In this document: positions 35,715 to 43,543 of the stretch, in pieces
Layout: each line of letters begins with the position of its first letter
Numbering within the stretch: the first letter of the stretch is position 1
Assembly: GCA_017428945.1 (NCBI GenBank)
Contig: JAFRPW010000026.1
Coordinates: 39,631-103,630, forward strand
Direction: 5' to 3'
From: Bacteroidales bacterium
GTDB lineage: Bacteria; Bacteroidota; Bacteroidia; Bacteroidales; UBA932
DNA: 64,000 nt
The notes under the pieces: model-generated
Told to the model about the DNA's origin: nothing
The model's database searches: none
What the model saw: only the letters and a program-made list of their open reading frames with translations
Position numbers and translations under genes: made by a program

Positions 35715-36931
35715 TTCATGTACTGGTCAAGGAAGGCGTCGCGGATGGGCGGCCAGGAGGGCTCCATCCACATTGCATGGCCGCAGGTGGGAACACACCA
35801 GTAATGCTTTTCCCTGGAACCCAGGTTGTTGTAGATGGCGAAGTTGGTATGCGGCGGGCAGGTGGGGTCCTGCAGGCCGAAGGCCATGTAGGCAGGGCAT
35901 TTTACCCTTGGCGCAAGGTTCTTGATGTCGAAGTAGGAAAGCATGCCGTAGACCTCTTCGCGGTCCAGGCCTTCTGCATCGGCGGTGTCCATGACCTCGT
36001 GGACGGGCCACCAGACAATCTTGTAGTAGTCACGGTAGTCTCCAAGGAAGGGAACTGCGGGGGCGATGGCCTTGATGCGTGAATCAAGGGCGGCAGCGGC
36101 TACCGTGAGAGCGCCTCCCTGGCTTTCGCCGCAGGCGGTGATGCGCTCCGGATCGGCCTTTTCAAGACCTGCCACGAAGTCAATGGCCCGGACGGCATCG
36201 GCAAAGGCGCCGCGGTAGTAGAAGGTTTCCCTGGAGGAGAGGCCGCGGTCTATCCACCTGGCCTGGTCCTCGCGGAAGATGCCCTGGCCGCGCACGCTTA
36301 CCATATAATCGATGCGGTCCGGATTGGACGAAGGGTCAAAGTAGTAGATTGGGGCGCCGTAGCCCATGTAGCTGAGAAGGACGGGGTGATGGCCTTCTGC
36401 ATTGGGAACGCATAGAATACCGCCCGCAAGCGCGCCGTCAAGGGAAGTGTAGGTGACCCTGTAGGTGGTCCTGAGCTCGTTTGACTGCTCCGGGACCACT
36501 GTCAGCTCTGCGTCCATGGGGATTTCCCTCAGGGCGGCGAGGGTGCTCTCCCAGAAGGCGTCAAAGTCCGGGGCGCTGTCCGGAGGGCTCACCACGTCGT
36601 CCGGGCGTATGCCGATGTTGAAACGGACGTCGGGAGACAGGCGGACCTCATAGAAGCCGGGCTCAAGTTTCCCGAGGTCTACGTTAAGAAGGCTGTCCGG
36701 ACCCACTTCCACGTCTTTTTCAAGGACGATTTCCGGCTCCGGGGCCATGAGGGACAGGTCCGTGACCAGCTGGAGCTTCGCGGGACCGGTGAGGTTTACC
36801 TTGGTATTGAGAATATAAGGGGCTTTCCCGGTGAAAAGCCATGCGGGGCCTTCTGCCTGTGCCCTGGTGGGTTTGTGGCCGCACGAAGCGAGCACTAACC
36901 CGGTGAGGATTATGAGTATACAACGTTTCAT
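35711..36931 (-). CDS. Acetylxylan-esterase-family lipoprotein
   Basis: 406 residues from the ATG at 36931 (MKRCILIILTGLVLASC, lipobox Cys 17); an upstream ATG at 36958 would spoil the signal peptide. The C-terminal alpha/beta hydrolase belongs to the AXE1/cephalosporin-C deacetylase type: GQGIFREDQARW, the nucleophile elbow CGESQGG (Ser270), the acid in FGLQDPTCPPHT (Asp355) and His385 in CGHAMW. A ~120-residue N-terminal beta domain precedes it. It should remove acetyl groups from xylan or acetylated oligosaccharides in the periplasm or at the surface, fitting the xylose operon. Paired with the ABC exporter by a 4-nt overlap. Confidence 0.88.
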   Translation of the reverse strand: MKRCILIILTGLVLASCGHKPTRAQAEGPAWLFTGKAPYILNTKVNLTGPAKLQLVTDLSLMAPEPEIVLEKDVEVGPDSLLNVDLGKLEPGFYEVRLSPDVRFNIGIRPDDVVSPPDSAPDFDAFWESTLAALREIPMDAELTVVPEQSNELRTTYRVTYTSLDGALAGGILCVPNAEGHHPVLLSYMGYGAPIYYFDPSSNPDRIDYMVSVRGQGIFREDQARWIDRGLSSRETFYYRGAFADAVRAIDFVAGLEKADPERITACGESQGGALTVAAAALDSRIKAIAPAVPFLGDYRDYYKIVWWPVHEVMDTADAEGLDREEVYGMLSYFDIKNLAPRVKCPAYMAFGLQDPTCPPHTNFAIYNNLGSREKHYWCVPTCGHAMWMEPSWPPIRDAFLDQYMK

Positions 36932-36990
36932 GCTATAAATATACAAACATTTTGTCACATTTCGCCCCCCGGATGCATCTATTATAGCGT

Positions 36991-38460
36991 ATGAGAAAGA
37001 ATATTATATATTTAGCTGCGCTGCTTGCACTGGTCGTGTCCTGTGAAGCGGCCATGTACGATATGCCGTCCGGCATGTATTATGACAACATGAACGGCAA
37101 GATGGCCGGTGCCGACGACGGCTATCCGGAAGAACCCGCAGGAGACCGCTTTGACAAGATTGTGGAGAATCCCTTCATCGAGACCGCCACGAAGCCCGTC
37201 TCCACCTTTTCCGTAGACGCCGACGGCGCGGCGTATGCATATATGAGAAGATGTATTGCAGAGGGGTATCTCCCGCCGGCAAACTCCGTACGCATAGAAG
37301 AGTACCTTAACTACTTCACCTTTAACTATTCAGACCCTCAGGACGGCGAGGGCGTGGCCCTGAATGCAGAGGCCGGCCCCTGCCCCTGGAACGGGGAGCA
37401 CAGGCTCCTCCGCCTTGGTATCAAGGGAAAGACGCTCTCGGAGATACCTCAGGCAAACTTTGTATTCCTTGTGGACGTCTCCGGCTCCATGAGCAGCCAG
37501 GACAAGCTTCCCCTCCTGAAGCAAGGCCTAATTACCATGCTGGACTACATGCGTCCGGACGACAGGGTGGCCCTTGTCACCTATGCCAGCGGAGAGAAAC
37601 TGGTCCTTCAGTCCACTCCTGTTTCCCAGAAGAGCACCATCGTCAAGGCCATCAAGGCCCTTGCCGCAAGCGGCTCCACCGCCGGTGCCAGCGGCATGAA
37701 GATGGCCTATGAAGAGGCGGAGAAGAACTTCATCAAAGGTGCCAACAACCGCGTCATCATGGGCACGGACGGAGACTTCAATGTGGGTATCACCGGCACT
37801 GACGCCATCTGCGAGTTCGTGCAGAACTATGCCAATAAAGGCATCTACATCACCATCTGCGGCTTCGGCTCGGGCAACCTGAACGACAGCATGATGGAGA
37901 AAGTTACCAATAGCGGCAACGGTACATATGAGTACATAGACTCTGAGAACGAGCTCACCAAAGTCTTCGTGAACGAGCGCTCCAAGTTCATCTCCGTGGC
38001 CAACGACTGCAAGACCCAGATTACCTTCAATCCGGAGGTCGTGTCCAGGTACCGTCTCATCGGCTATGAGAACCGCATGCTCCAGAACGACGACTTTGAG
38101 AACAACAAGGTTGACGCCGCAGAGATTGGCGCCGGCCAGACCATCACCGCCCTCTACGAGCTTGAGATGGCAGGTGAGGGCAGTATCGGCAAGTTCGATT
38201 TCCGCTACAAGGATGCCCTGGGAGAGGACAGCAAGCTTCTCTCCGCGGAACTTCCCGCCGCCGGTGACCAGACTTCCGAGAACCTTCAGTTTGCATCGGC
38301 AATAGCCGCCTACGGCCTGTGGCTCCGTGATTCCCAGTACAAGGGCGGCGCATCACTGTCCATGGCCCAGGAGCTTGCCCAGGGTTCTCTTGGAGAAGAT
38401 CCCTACGGCCTCCGCGCAGAGTTCGTGGAGCTGCTCAAAAAGGCTGCCAAGCTTCAGTAG
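36991..38460 (+). CDS. Von Willebrand factor A lipoprotein (YfbK type)
   Basis: 489 residues. The signal peptide ends ALVVSC (Cys 18). A conserved N-terminal region (FSVDADGAAYAYMRRCI, VRIEEYLNYFTFNY) precedes the vWA domain (about 155-330) with a complete MIDAS: DVSGSMSS (162-169), Thr230 and TDGDFN (259-264). A DUF3520-like C-terminal domain completes the family architecture. These proteins bind metal and probably partner proteins at the envelope; their role is unknown. It is divergent from the esterase gene with about 60 nt between, and followed by repeat copy B. Confidence 0.9.
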   Translation: MRKNIIYLAALLALVVSCEAAMYDMPSGMYYDNMNGKMAGADDGYPEEPAGDRFDKIVENPFIETATKPVSTFSVDADGAAYAYMRRCIAEGYLPPANSVRIEEYLNYFTFNYSDPQDGEGVALNAEAGPCPWNGEHRLLRLGIKGKTLSEIPQANFVFLVDVSGSMSSQDKLPLLKQGLITMLDYMRPDDRVALVTYASGEKLVLQSTPVSQKSTIVKAIKALAASGSTAGASGMKMAYEEAEKNFIKGANNRVIMGTDGDFNVGITGTDAICEFVQNYANKGIYITICGFGSGNLNDSMMEKVTNSGNGTYEYIDSENELTKVFVNERSKFISVANDCKTQITFNPEVVSRYRLIGYENRMLQNDDFENNKVDAAEIGAGQTITALYELEMAGEGSIGKFDFRYKDALGEDSKLLSAELPAAGDQTSENLQFASAIAAYGLWLRDSQYKGGASLSMAQELAQGSLGEDPYGLRAEFVELLKKAAKLQ

Positions 38461-38477
38461 ACGGCAATTCACAATTC

Positions 38478-38566
38478 TTACCTGACTTGTACACCGAAAC
38501 ACCCGTTTTTGGTGGACAAGTTGGCGTTTTGGCGGGTTTGTCCACGGAAAAGGGGTGTTTTGGTGG
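38478..38566. repeat. 89-bp dispersed hairpin repeat, copy B (inverted relative to copy A)
   Basis: CTTGTACACC...GGTGGACAAG and TTTGTCCAC...GTGGACAAG form two hairpin units 51 nt apart; the second continues to a full arm past the shared 89 bp. It lies between convergent genes (vWA stop 38460, export protein stop 38597) and could serve as terminator. Confidence 0.9.
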
Positions 38567-38596
38567 ACAAGTTGGGGTTATGGGGTGGGCAGAGAG

Positions 38597-39082
38597 CTAT
38601 TTTGCCAGTGAGATGGCCCCGAAGACGCCAAGCGATGCTGCAAGCATGATGGCTCCGGCAAGAAGGACGCCGGCCATGATATATATAACGCTCTTCTTGA
38701 AATCCATGTCCAGAAGCGACGCGGCAAGGGTGCCAGTCCAGGCGCCCGTGCCGGGTAGCGGAATGCCCACGAACAGCAGCAGGGCTATGTAGAGCCCGCG
38801 GCCGGCCTTTTCCTGCAGTTTCTCGCCTCCCTTGTGGCCTTTCTCAAGGCACCAGGTGAAGAACTTGCCTATGTACTTCTTGTCCTTACCCCATTCCAGC
38901 ACCTTGCGCGCAAAGAGGAAGATGAAGGGGACGGGCAGCATATTGCCTAACACGGCAACTATGATGGACGGCACCAGGGGCAGTTCAAAGCCCACTGCAT
39001 AGGGAATGGCCCCGCGGATTTCGATGAGCGGAACCATAGAGATGAGGAATACTATAAGGTAGTGGAGAAATATCTTATTCAT
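38597..39082 (-). CDS. Small multidrug-export family membrane protein (COG2426)
   Basis: 161 residues with about four hydrophobic helices. Family landmarks are ISMVPLIEIRGAIPYAVGF, MLPVPFIFLFARKVLEW and LFVGIPLPGTGAWTGTLAA. The family was named small multidrug export, but transport has not been shown for most members. It lies 3 nt after the PfkB kinase gene, so probably cotranscribed, although no functional link is evident. Confidence 0.85.
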   Translation of the reverse strand: MNKIFLHYLIVFLISMVPLIEIRGAIPYAVGFELPLVPSIIVAVLGNMLPVPFIFLFARKVLEWGKDKKYIGKFFTWCLEKGHKGGEKLQEKAGRGLYIALLLFVGIPLPGTGAWTGTLAASLLDMDFKKSVIYIMAGVLLAGAIMLAASLGVFGAISLAK

Positions 39083-39085
39083 GAT

Positions 39086-40078
39086 TTAAGCATACTTGGC
39101 GATGAGGTCCTTTATCTCTGCCTTGGCGTCCCTCCAGCGGGGAATGTCTATCTTGGTACCGATTACTTCCACAACTTTTGCGGCTATGATGGAGCCAACC
39201 TCTCCGCAGGCCCTGAGCGGAAGACCCAGGGAATGGGCGTAGAGGAAGCCGGCAGCATAGGTATCCCCTGCTCCGGTGGCATCCACGGGCGTTGCAGGCC
39301 AAGGCTCTATAAAGTGGTACTCGTCCCCGGATTTGACCATGGAACCCTGTTTTCCTACCTTTACAACGGCAATCTTTGCGCGTTTTGCAAGGTCGTCGAT
39401 GGCCTGGCGGGGCTCCATCTTGGTGAAGGCCTTGGCCTCCGACTCATTGGCAAAGACGATGTCTACGTAATTGTCCACCAGGTTGTGGAAGAAGGCGTCG
39501 TTGGATTCCACCACGTTGTAAGAAGCCATGTCTATGGAAATGGTGCATCCGGCTTCCTTGGCAAGGCGGGCGGCCTTGGAGATGAGTTCCTGGTTCTGGA
39601 CCAGGTAGCCTTCAATGTGGAAGTAGTCGTAGCCCTGGAAGAATTCCGGTTCAAGGTCGTCCGGACCAAGTTCAAGGGTGGCGCCCATGTAATCGGCAAA
39701 GGTGCGCTCCGCGTTGGCCCCGGTGATGAAGACCATGCACCGGCCCGATGACTTTTTACTGTAGAGCATCTGGGCCTTCACGCCATACTGCTCCATGGTG
39801 CTCTTGAAGAGGTTTCCAAGGTCATCGTTGCCTATCTTTCCCAGGAAGCCGGAGGGCATCCCGAAGATGGAGGTGCAGGTGATGGTGTTGGCCGCGCTGC
39901 CGCCCGGGACATACTTTACGCCGTATTCCTTTAGGGCTTCCCAGATGCGGTCACCGGTTTCCATGTCTACGTGCTGCATGCTGCCAAGGGGGAGGTGATA
40001 CTTCTGGAGAAGGCTGTCGTCCGGGAGGACTGCCAGGATGTCTGTGAGGGCATTGCCTATGCCAAGAATAGATTTCAT
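39086..40078 (-). CDS. PfkB-family sugar or nucleoside kinase
   Basis: 330 residues, ribokinase fold. The first PfkB signature is VPGGSAANTITCTSIFG (about 56-72) and the second, with catalytic Asp, is PVDATGAGDTYAAGFLYAHS (about 264-283). The overall pattern (MKSILGIGNALTDIL, ERTFADYMGATLELGPDDL) resembles the adenosine-kinase-like group, so adenosine or a sugar are both possible substrates. Divergent from the flippase-like gene. Confidence 0.9.
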   Translation of the reverse strand: MKSILGIGNALTDILAVLPDDSLLQKYHLPLGSMQHVDMETGDRIWEALKEYGVKYVPGGSAANTITCTSIFGMPSGFLGKIGNDDLGNLFKSTMEQYGVKAQMLYSKKSSGRCMVFITGANAERTFADYMGATLELGPDDLEPEFFQGYDYFHIEGYLVQNQELISKAARLAKEAGCTISIDMASYNVVESNDAFFHNLVDNYVDIVFANESEAKAFTKMEPRQAIDDLAKRAKIAVVKVGKQGSMVKSGDEYHFIEPWPATPVDATGAGDTYAAGFLYAHSLGLPLRACGEVGSIIAAKVVEVIGTKIDIPRWRDAKAEIKDLIAKYA

Positions 40079-40144
40079 GGGCTCATGTATTTAACATACA
40101 AAAATAACCAATATTTGCGGAATTTCCATTACCTTTGTGTGAGT

Positions 40145-41149
40145 ATGGACAAGAAAGTAAAGAATATACTCTCCTATGCCTTCTGGGGTGCCGTGGCGGT
40201 AGTACTGGTGTACTTCTGCCTCAAAAGTGTTGACTGGGGACAGTTCTGGCAGGCTCTGGAAACCTGCAAGTGGGAATACATCATCCTGTCCATGTTCCTG
40301 GGAGCCCTTGTGTTTTATATCAGGGGATGCCGATGGAGGATGCTCCTTCTCCCCATAGACCCGTCCACCTCCCGCCTCACCTGCTTCAACTCTTACAATA
40401 TTTGCATGGCGGTGAACCTTGCCCTTCCCCGTGCCGGAGAGGTGGTAAAGCTGGGATACGTGGTAAAGCACTCGTCAAAGGACGCAGAGGGGAAGCGCCT
40501 CCTCACTTTTGACAAGGCGCTGGGTACGCTCCTTACAGAGCGCGTCTGGGATGCTGTCACCGCCCTCGGCCTCGCCGCAGTGGTGCTGGTTACCGGGTGG
40601 GAAACCTTCGGGAAGGCCTTCTCCGGGAATTATTCCTTATCCGCTGTCGGCAGCAAAGTATGGTGGGCCCTCGGCGGGGCCATCGTGCTTCTTGCAGGCT
40701 TTCTGGCACTATCATGGGCGCTACGCAATAAAGGCGGCGTCTGGGGAAAGGTATGGGGCTTCATACGTGGAATATGGGACGGCCTGGGTACTTTCCTTCA
40801 CATGAAAAACGCCTGGCTTTTCATACTTCACACAATAGTCATCTGGGTGTTCTACTGGCTCATGACCGCCTGCGTGGTATGGGCTCTAAGGGATGTCGAG
40901 GCCTTCCGGTCCCTTACAATGGCCGATGCCTTCTTCATCGCTGTAATTGGCAGCATATCCTCCGTAGTTCCCGTTCCCGGCGGGTTCGGAGCATACCACG
41001 GCGTGGTGGCCGGGGCACTACTCAGCATATGGAACATCCCCATCGGGACGGGAATGATATTCGCAACCCTTGCCCATGAGTCCCAGGCCATCACCCAGGG
41101 GCTCTGCGGGCTGGCCTCATACCTGCACGAAAACTTTTTCAGGAAATGA
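40145..41149 (+). CDS. LPG-synthase-type membrane protein (UPF0104 flippase-like)
   Basis: 334 residues with about eight membrane helices. Family features: YIRGCRWRMLLLPID, NICMAVNLALPRAGEVVKLG and, near the C-terminus, SSVVPVPGGFGAYHGVVAG. It matches the integral-membrane part of lysylphosphatidylglycerol synthases (PF03706) without the soluble aminoacyl-transferase domain, so it is likely a lipid-handling protein, not an LPG synthase. The start MDKKVKN at 40145 lies 7 nt after a TACCTTTG box (40130-40137). aroE overlaps its end by 4 nt. Confidence 0.85.
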   Translation: MDKKVKNILSYAFWGAVAVVLVYFCLKSVDWGQFWQALETCKWEYIILSMFLGALVFYIRGCRWRMLLLPIDPSTSRLTCFNSYNICMAVNLALPRAGEVVKLGYVVKHSSKDAEGKRLLTFDKALGTLLTERVWDAVTALGLAAVVLVTGWETFGKAFSGNYSLSAVGSKVWWALGGAIVLLAGFLALSWALRNKGGVWGKVWGFIRGIWDGLGTFLHMKNAWLFILHTIVIWVFYWLMTACVVWALRDVEAFRSLTMADAFFIAVIGSISSVVPVPGGFGAYHGVVAGALLSIWNIPIGTGMIFATLAHESQAITQGLCGLASYLHENFFRK

Positions 41150-41856
41150 AATTCGCACTCATAGGGCATCCTGTGGCCGGGTCTTTGAGCCCTGTCCTCT
41201 TCGGTGCGGCCTACGGTGACAGGCATTCCTACGAGCTCTTTGACAGCCCGTCATTTGCAGAGTGCTGGCAGAAGTTCCTGGGCAGTTACTCCGGCATCAA
41301 TGTCACCGCCCCATACAAGCAGGACGCATACTCCAGGTGTCTGGAACTCTCTGGCCATGCTGCCGCTACCGGTGCCGTGAATCTTGTACTCAAGGACGGC
41401 CTCCGGGGGTTCAATACCGATGTTGACGGCGTAATGTACGCTCTGAAGGGCATCCGGGTCGGCTCAGCGCTGGTGGTGGGAACCGGTGGAGCAGCACGTG
41501 CGGCAGTTGCCGGTGCGGCAAAGCTTGGATTCCGTGTTGGCGTCATGGGCAGGTATCAGGACAAAGTATCAGCCCTTGAGCAGCTCTTCGGGCTTGGCCC
41601 GGCACCCGCAGAACCGGATGTTGTCATCTACACCCTTCCCGGAAGCGCTCCGGTGCCTCCCGGGCTGCCTCTTGCCGGGGCAGTGGTACTGGAGGCCAAT
41701 TACAGGGATCCGCAGCTTGCTCTCACTCCGTGCAGGCAATACATTCCCGGAACAAAATGGCTTCTTGGCCAGGCGGTTGCCGGCTATGGCCTGTTCACGG
41801 GAGAAGAGCCTTCCATAGCAGTAATGGAGGTCGCCTTGGAGCATTTTTTGCAGTAA
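41146..41856 (+). CDS. aroE: Shikimate dehydrogenase
   Basis: 236 residues, shorter than the usual ~270. The substrate-binding half has SLSPVLFG and NVTAPYK with catalytic Lys58 (most AroE have NVTIPYK or NVTVPHK); GFNTDVDG carries Asp92. The NADP-binding loop is VVGTGGAARAA (110-120). The C-terminal lobe is compact, which explains the length. It reduces 3-dehydroshikimate to shikimate in aromatic amino acid synthesis. Starts with ATGA overlap on the preceding gene. Confidence 0.9.
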   Translation: MKFALIGHPVAGSLSPVLFGAAYGDRHSYELFDSPSFAECWQKFLGSYSGINVTAPYKQDAYSRCLELSGHAAATGAVNLVLKDGLRGFNTDVDGVMYALKGIRVGSALVVGTGGAARAAVAGAAKLGFRVGVMGRYQDKVSALEQLFGLGPAPAEPDVVIYTLPGSAPVPPGLPLAGAVVLEANYRDPQLALTPCRQYIPGTKWLLGQAVAGYGLFTGEEPSIAVMEVALEHFLQ

Positions 41857-41878
41857 AAAACTATTAAATTATTGATAT

Positions 41879-42412
41879 ATGTCACTGAATAAAGTAATGC
41901 TTATCGGTAACGTTGGAAAAGACCCTGAAGTACGTTACCTTGAATCCAATCCCCAGAATGCAGGAGCAAACCCCAAAGTAGCCACCTTCCCCCTGGCAAC
42001 CTCTGAAAGATACCGTGACCGCAGCGGCGATGTCCGTGAAAACACGGAATGGCACAACATAGTTGCCTGGCGCAACAACGCCGACGTAGCGGAAAAATAT
42101 ATCAGGAAAGGCACCCAGGTGTATATCGAGGGCCGTCTCCGCACCCGCCAGTGGCAGGACCAGACCGGCAACAAGCGCTACACCACGGAGGTAGTTGTGG
42201 ATACCCTCCAGCTCCTGGGCAAGCGCCCCGACGACGCCCCGCAGCAGGGCGGATATGCCCAGCCCGCCGGAGGTTACGCCCCACAGCAGCAGGCCGCAGC
42301 CCCGGCAGCAGCCCCCGCCCAGCAGCCAGCTCCTGCCTACGCTCCCCAGCCCGCTCCGGCTGCTCCCGTAATCTCCCCCGCAGACGCCCCAACGGACGAT
42401 CTCCCATTCTAA
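41879..42412 (+). CDS. ssb: Single-stranded DNA-binding protein
   Basis: 177 residues. The OB-fold occupies about 1-112 (MSLNKVMLIGNVGKDPEVRY, TEWHNIVAWRNNADVAEKYI, VYIEGRLRTRQWQDQTG). A low-complexity Pro/Ala/Gln linker follows and the acidic tip TDDLPF recruits replication and repair partners. It protects ssDNA during replication and repair. It lies 22 nt after aroE and is followed by two hairpin terminators. Confidence 0.97.
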   Translation: MSLNKVMLIGNVGKDPEVRYLESNPQNAGANPKVATFPLATSERYRDRSGDVRENTEWHNIVAWRNNADVAEKYIRKGTQVYIEGRLRTRQWQDQTGNKRYTTEVVVDTLQLLGKRPDDAPQQGGYAQPAGGYAPQQQAAAPAAAPAQQPAPAYAPQPAPAAPVISPADAPTDDLPF

Positions 42413-42413
42413 A

Positions 42414-42452
42414 ATGTAAAAGGTTCGGAAAAAATTACCGAACCATTCACAC
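42414..42452 (+). terminator. First hairpin after ssb (GGTTCGG family)
   Basis: GGTTCGG (42422-42428) pairs with CCGAACC (42438-42444) around an A-rich loop, 9 nt past the ssb stop codon. The flanks resemble those at 30266-30300 but the right arm has diverged and there is no T-tract. Confidence 0.55.
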
Positions 42453-42476
42453 AAAACGGCACTACACGCCATATAA

Positions 42477-42513
42477 TGTAAAAGGTTCGGAACAAAAAAC
42501 CGAACCTTTCACA
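42477..42513 (+). terminator. Second hairpin after ssb (GGTTCGG family)
   Basis: AAAGGTTCGG (42481-42490) pairs with CCGAACCTTT (42500-42509). It is a copy of the preceding hairpin at 62-nt distance with a more complete stem. Confidence 0.65.
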
Positions 42514-42529
42514 TATTTGGCAGTTAAGA

Positions 42530-42590
42530 TTCCGGGTCAAGCCCGGAATGACGCAAGCGGTGCCCGGAATGACGCAAGTAGTGCCCGGAC
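42530..42590. repeat. Short tandem repeat, 21-bp period, 2.5 copies
   Basis: GCCCGGAATGACGCAAG starts at 42541 and 42562 and a partial copy at 42583. The first copy is also part of a palindrome, TTCCGGG-tcaa-GCCCGGAA. The stretch lies between ssb and the GDPD gene, downstream of both. Confidence 0.8.
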
Positions 42591-42591
42591 G

Positions 42592-43482
42592 TCATTTCAC
42601 GGTTGCAAGGAGCCTGTCAGGGTAGTTTGAGATGATTGCATCCACCTTGCAGGAAACCATACGCTGGATTTCGGCGGGATCGTCAACCGTCCACGGCACT
42701 ACCTTTATGCCGCGCTTGTGACAGTAGGCCACATTCTCCGGGGTAACAACCTCATAGTTGGGGCTCCACCACTCAGGCTTGAAGGAAATCTGGCCCAGGA
42801 TGGTCTCAATGTCTGTTTCGTCCTCTGTGAGATATGACAGAATAACATTGGGCCAGTTCTCATGTATGTACTCCAGGGCACGGGTATCGAAGGTCTGGAC
42901 AATGAGCCTGTTGCCAAGATTCTTGGAAAGAAGCAGGTCTACGCACTTGTCGCAGAACTCCACATAGTCCGGCCACAGGGTGCCTTCGCCCTCGCCGGCC
43001 CTGGACTTGATCTCAATGTTATATCCGGGCTTGAATCCTTTCTCTGCCGCATAGCTCTCGCAGAAATCTATAAGGTTTGTTGCCAGAGGCTTCACCTCGG
43101 CAACCTTTTTCTGTTCCGGCCATCTTTCCACGGGACGCAGACCTACATCGTACTTGAGAATCTGGTCATAGGTCATGGTATAGAGGTACTCCTTGGGGTC
43201 TTCCGGCATAACAAGCGTGCCGTCCGGACGGGTTGCGTACCTGGGATGGAAGTAGTTGTCGTGAGACACCACCACATGCCCGTCCCCGGAGAGCTGCAGG
43301 TCAAATTCCAGTGTCTTGATGCCCAAATCAATGGCATTTTTCATTGCCGATACCGTATTCTCCGGCATCAGCCCCGCACCGCCGCGGTGTGCCTGAAGGT
43401 CAATTTTCTTTTCCCCGCAGGAGATGCTCAGCATGGCAACGACGGCCAAAATGAGCGTGTTACGTAAGTTCCTCATTATCAT
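42592..43482 (-). CDS. Glycerophosphodiester phosphodiesterase lipoprotein
   Basis: 296 residues. The lipoprotein signal peptide ends AMLSISC (Cys 22). The GDPD TIM barrel follows: AHRGGAGLMPENT with His32 and Glu41, KTLEFDLQLSGDGHVVVSHD with Glu59, Asp61 and His74, and NIEIKSRAGEGEG. It hydrolyses glycerophosphodiesters to glycerol-3-phosphate and an alcohol, likely in the periplasm. A second ATG 6 nt downstream is equally plausible. The end of the gene adjoins the 21-bp repeat. Confidence 0.92.
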   Translation of the reverse strand: MIMRNLRNTLILAVVAMLSISCGEKKIDLQAHRGGAGLMPENTVSAMKNAIDLGIKTLEFDLQLSGDGHVVVSHDNYFHPRYATRPDGTLVMPEDPKEYLYTMTYDQILKYDVGLRPVERWPEQKKVAEVKPLATNLIDFCESYAAEKGFKPGYNIEIKSRAGEGEGTLWPDYVEFCDKCVDLLLSKNLGNRLIVQTFDTRALEYIHENWPNVILSYLTEDETDIETILGQISFKPEWWSPNYEVVTPENVAYCHKRGIKVVPWTVDDPAEIQRMVSCKVDAIISNYPDRLLATVK

Positions 43483-43543
43483 CTATTTAAGCTTTTGTCC
43501 CTAGTCAATTCTACCCAGGGACGATTGGTTAAAGTATTGTGTT

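Noticed and set aside
33924-38460. Composite transposon bounded by the 89-bp inverted repeats
   Set aside because: No transposase or target-site duplication is visible, and the enclosed genes look like normal chromosomal genes; simple repeat family members are more likely.
42541-42590. Possible CRISPR or attachment site in the 21-bp repeat
   Set aside because: Units are contiguous without variable spacers, and no integrase, tRNA target or cas gene is nearby.
43497-43522. Hairpin GTCCCT/AGGGAC between the TrmH-type and GDPD genes as a terminator
   Set aside because: Stem of only six pairs and no T-tract on either strand; could be chance.
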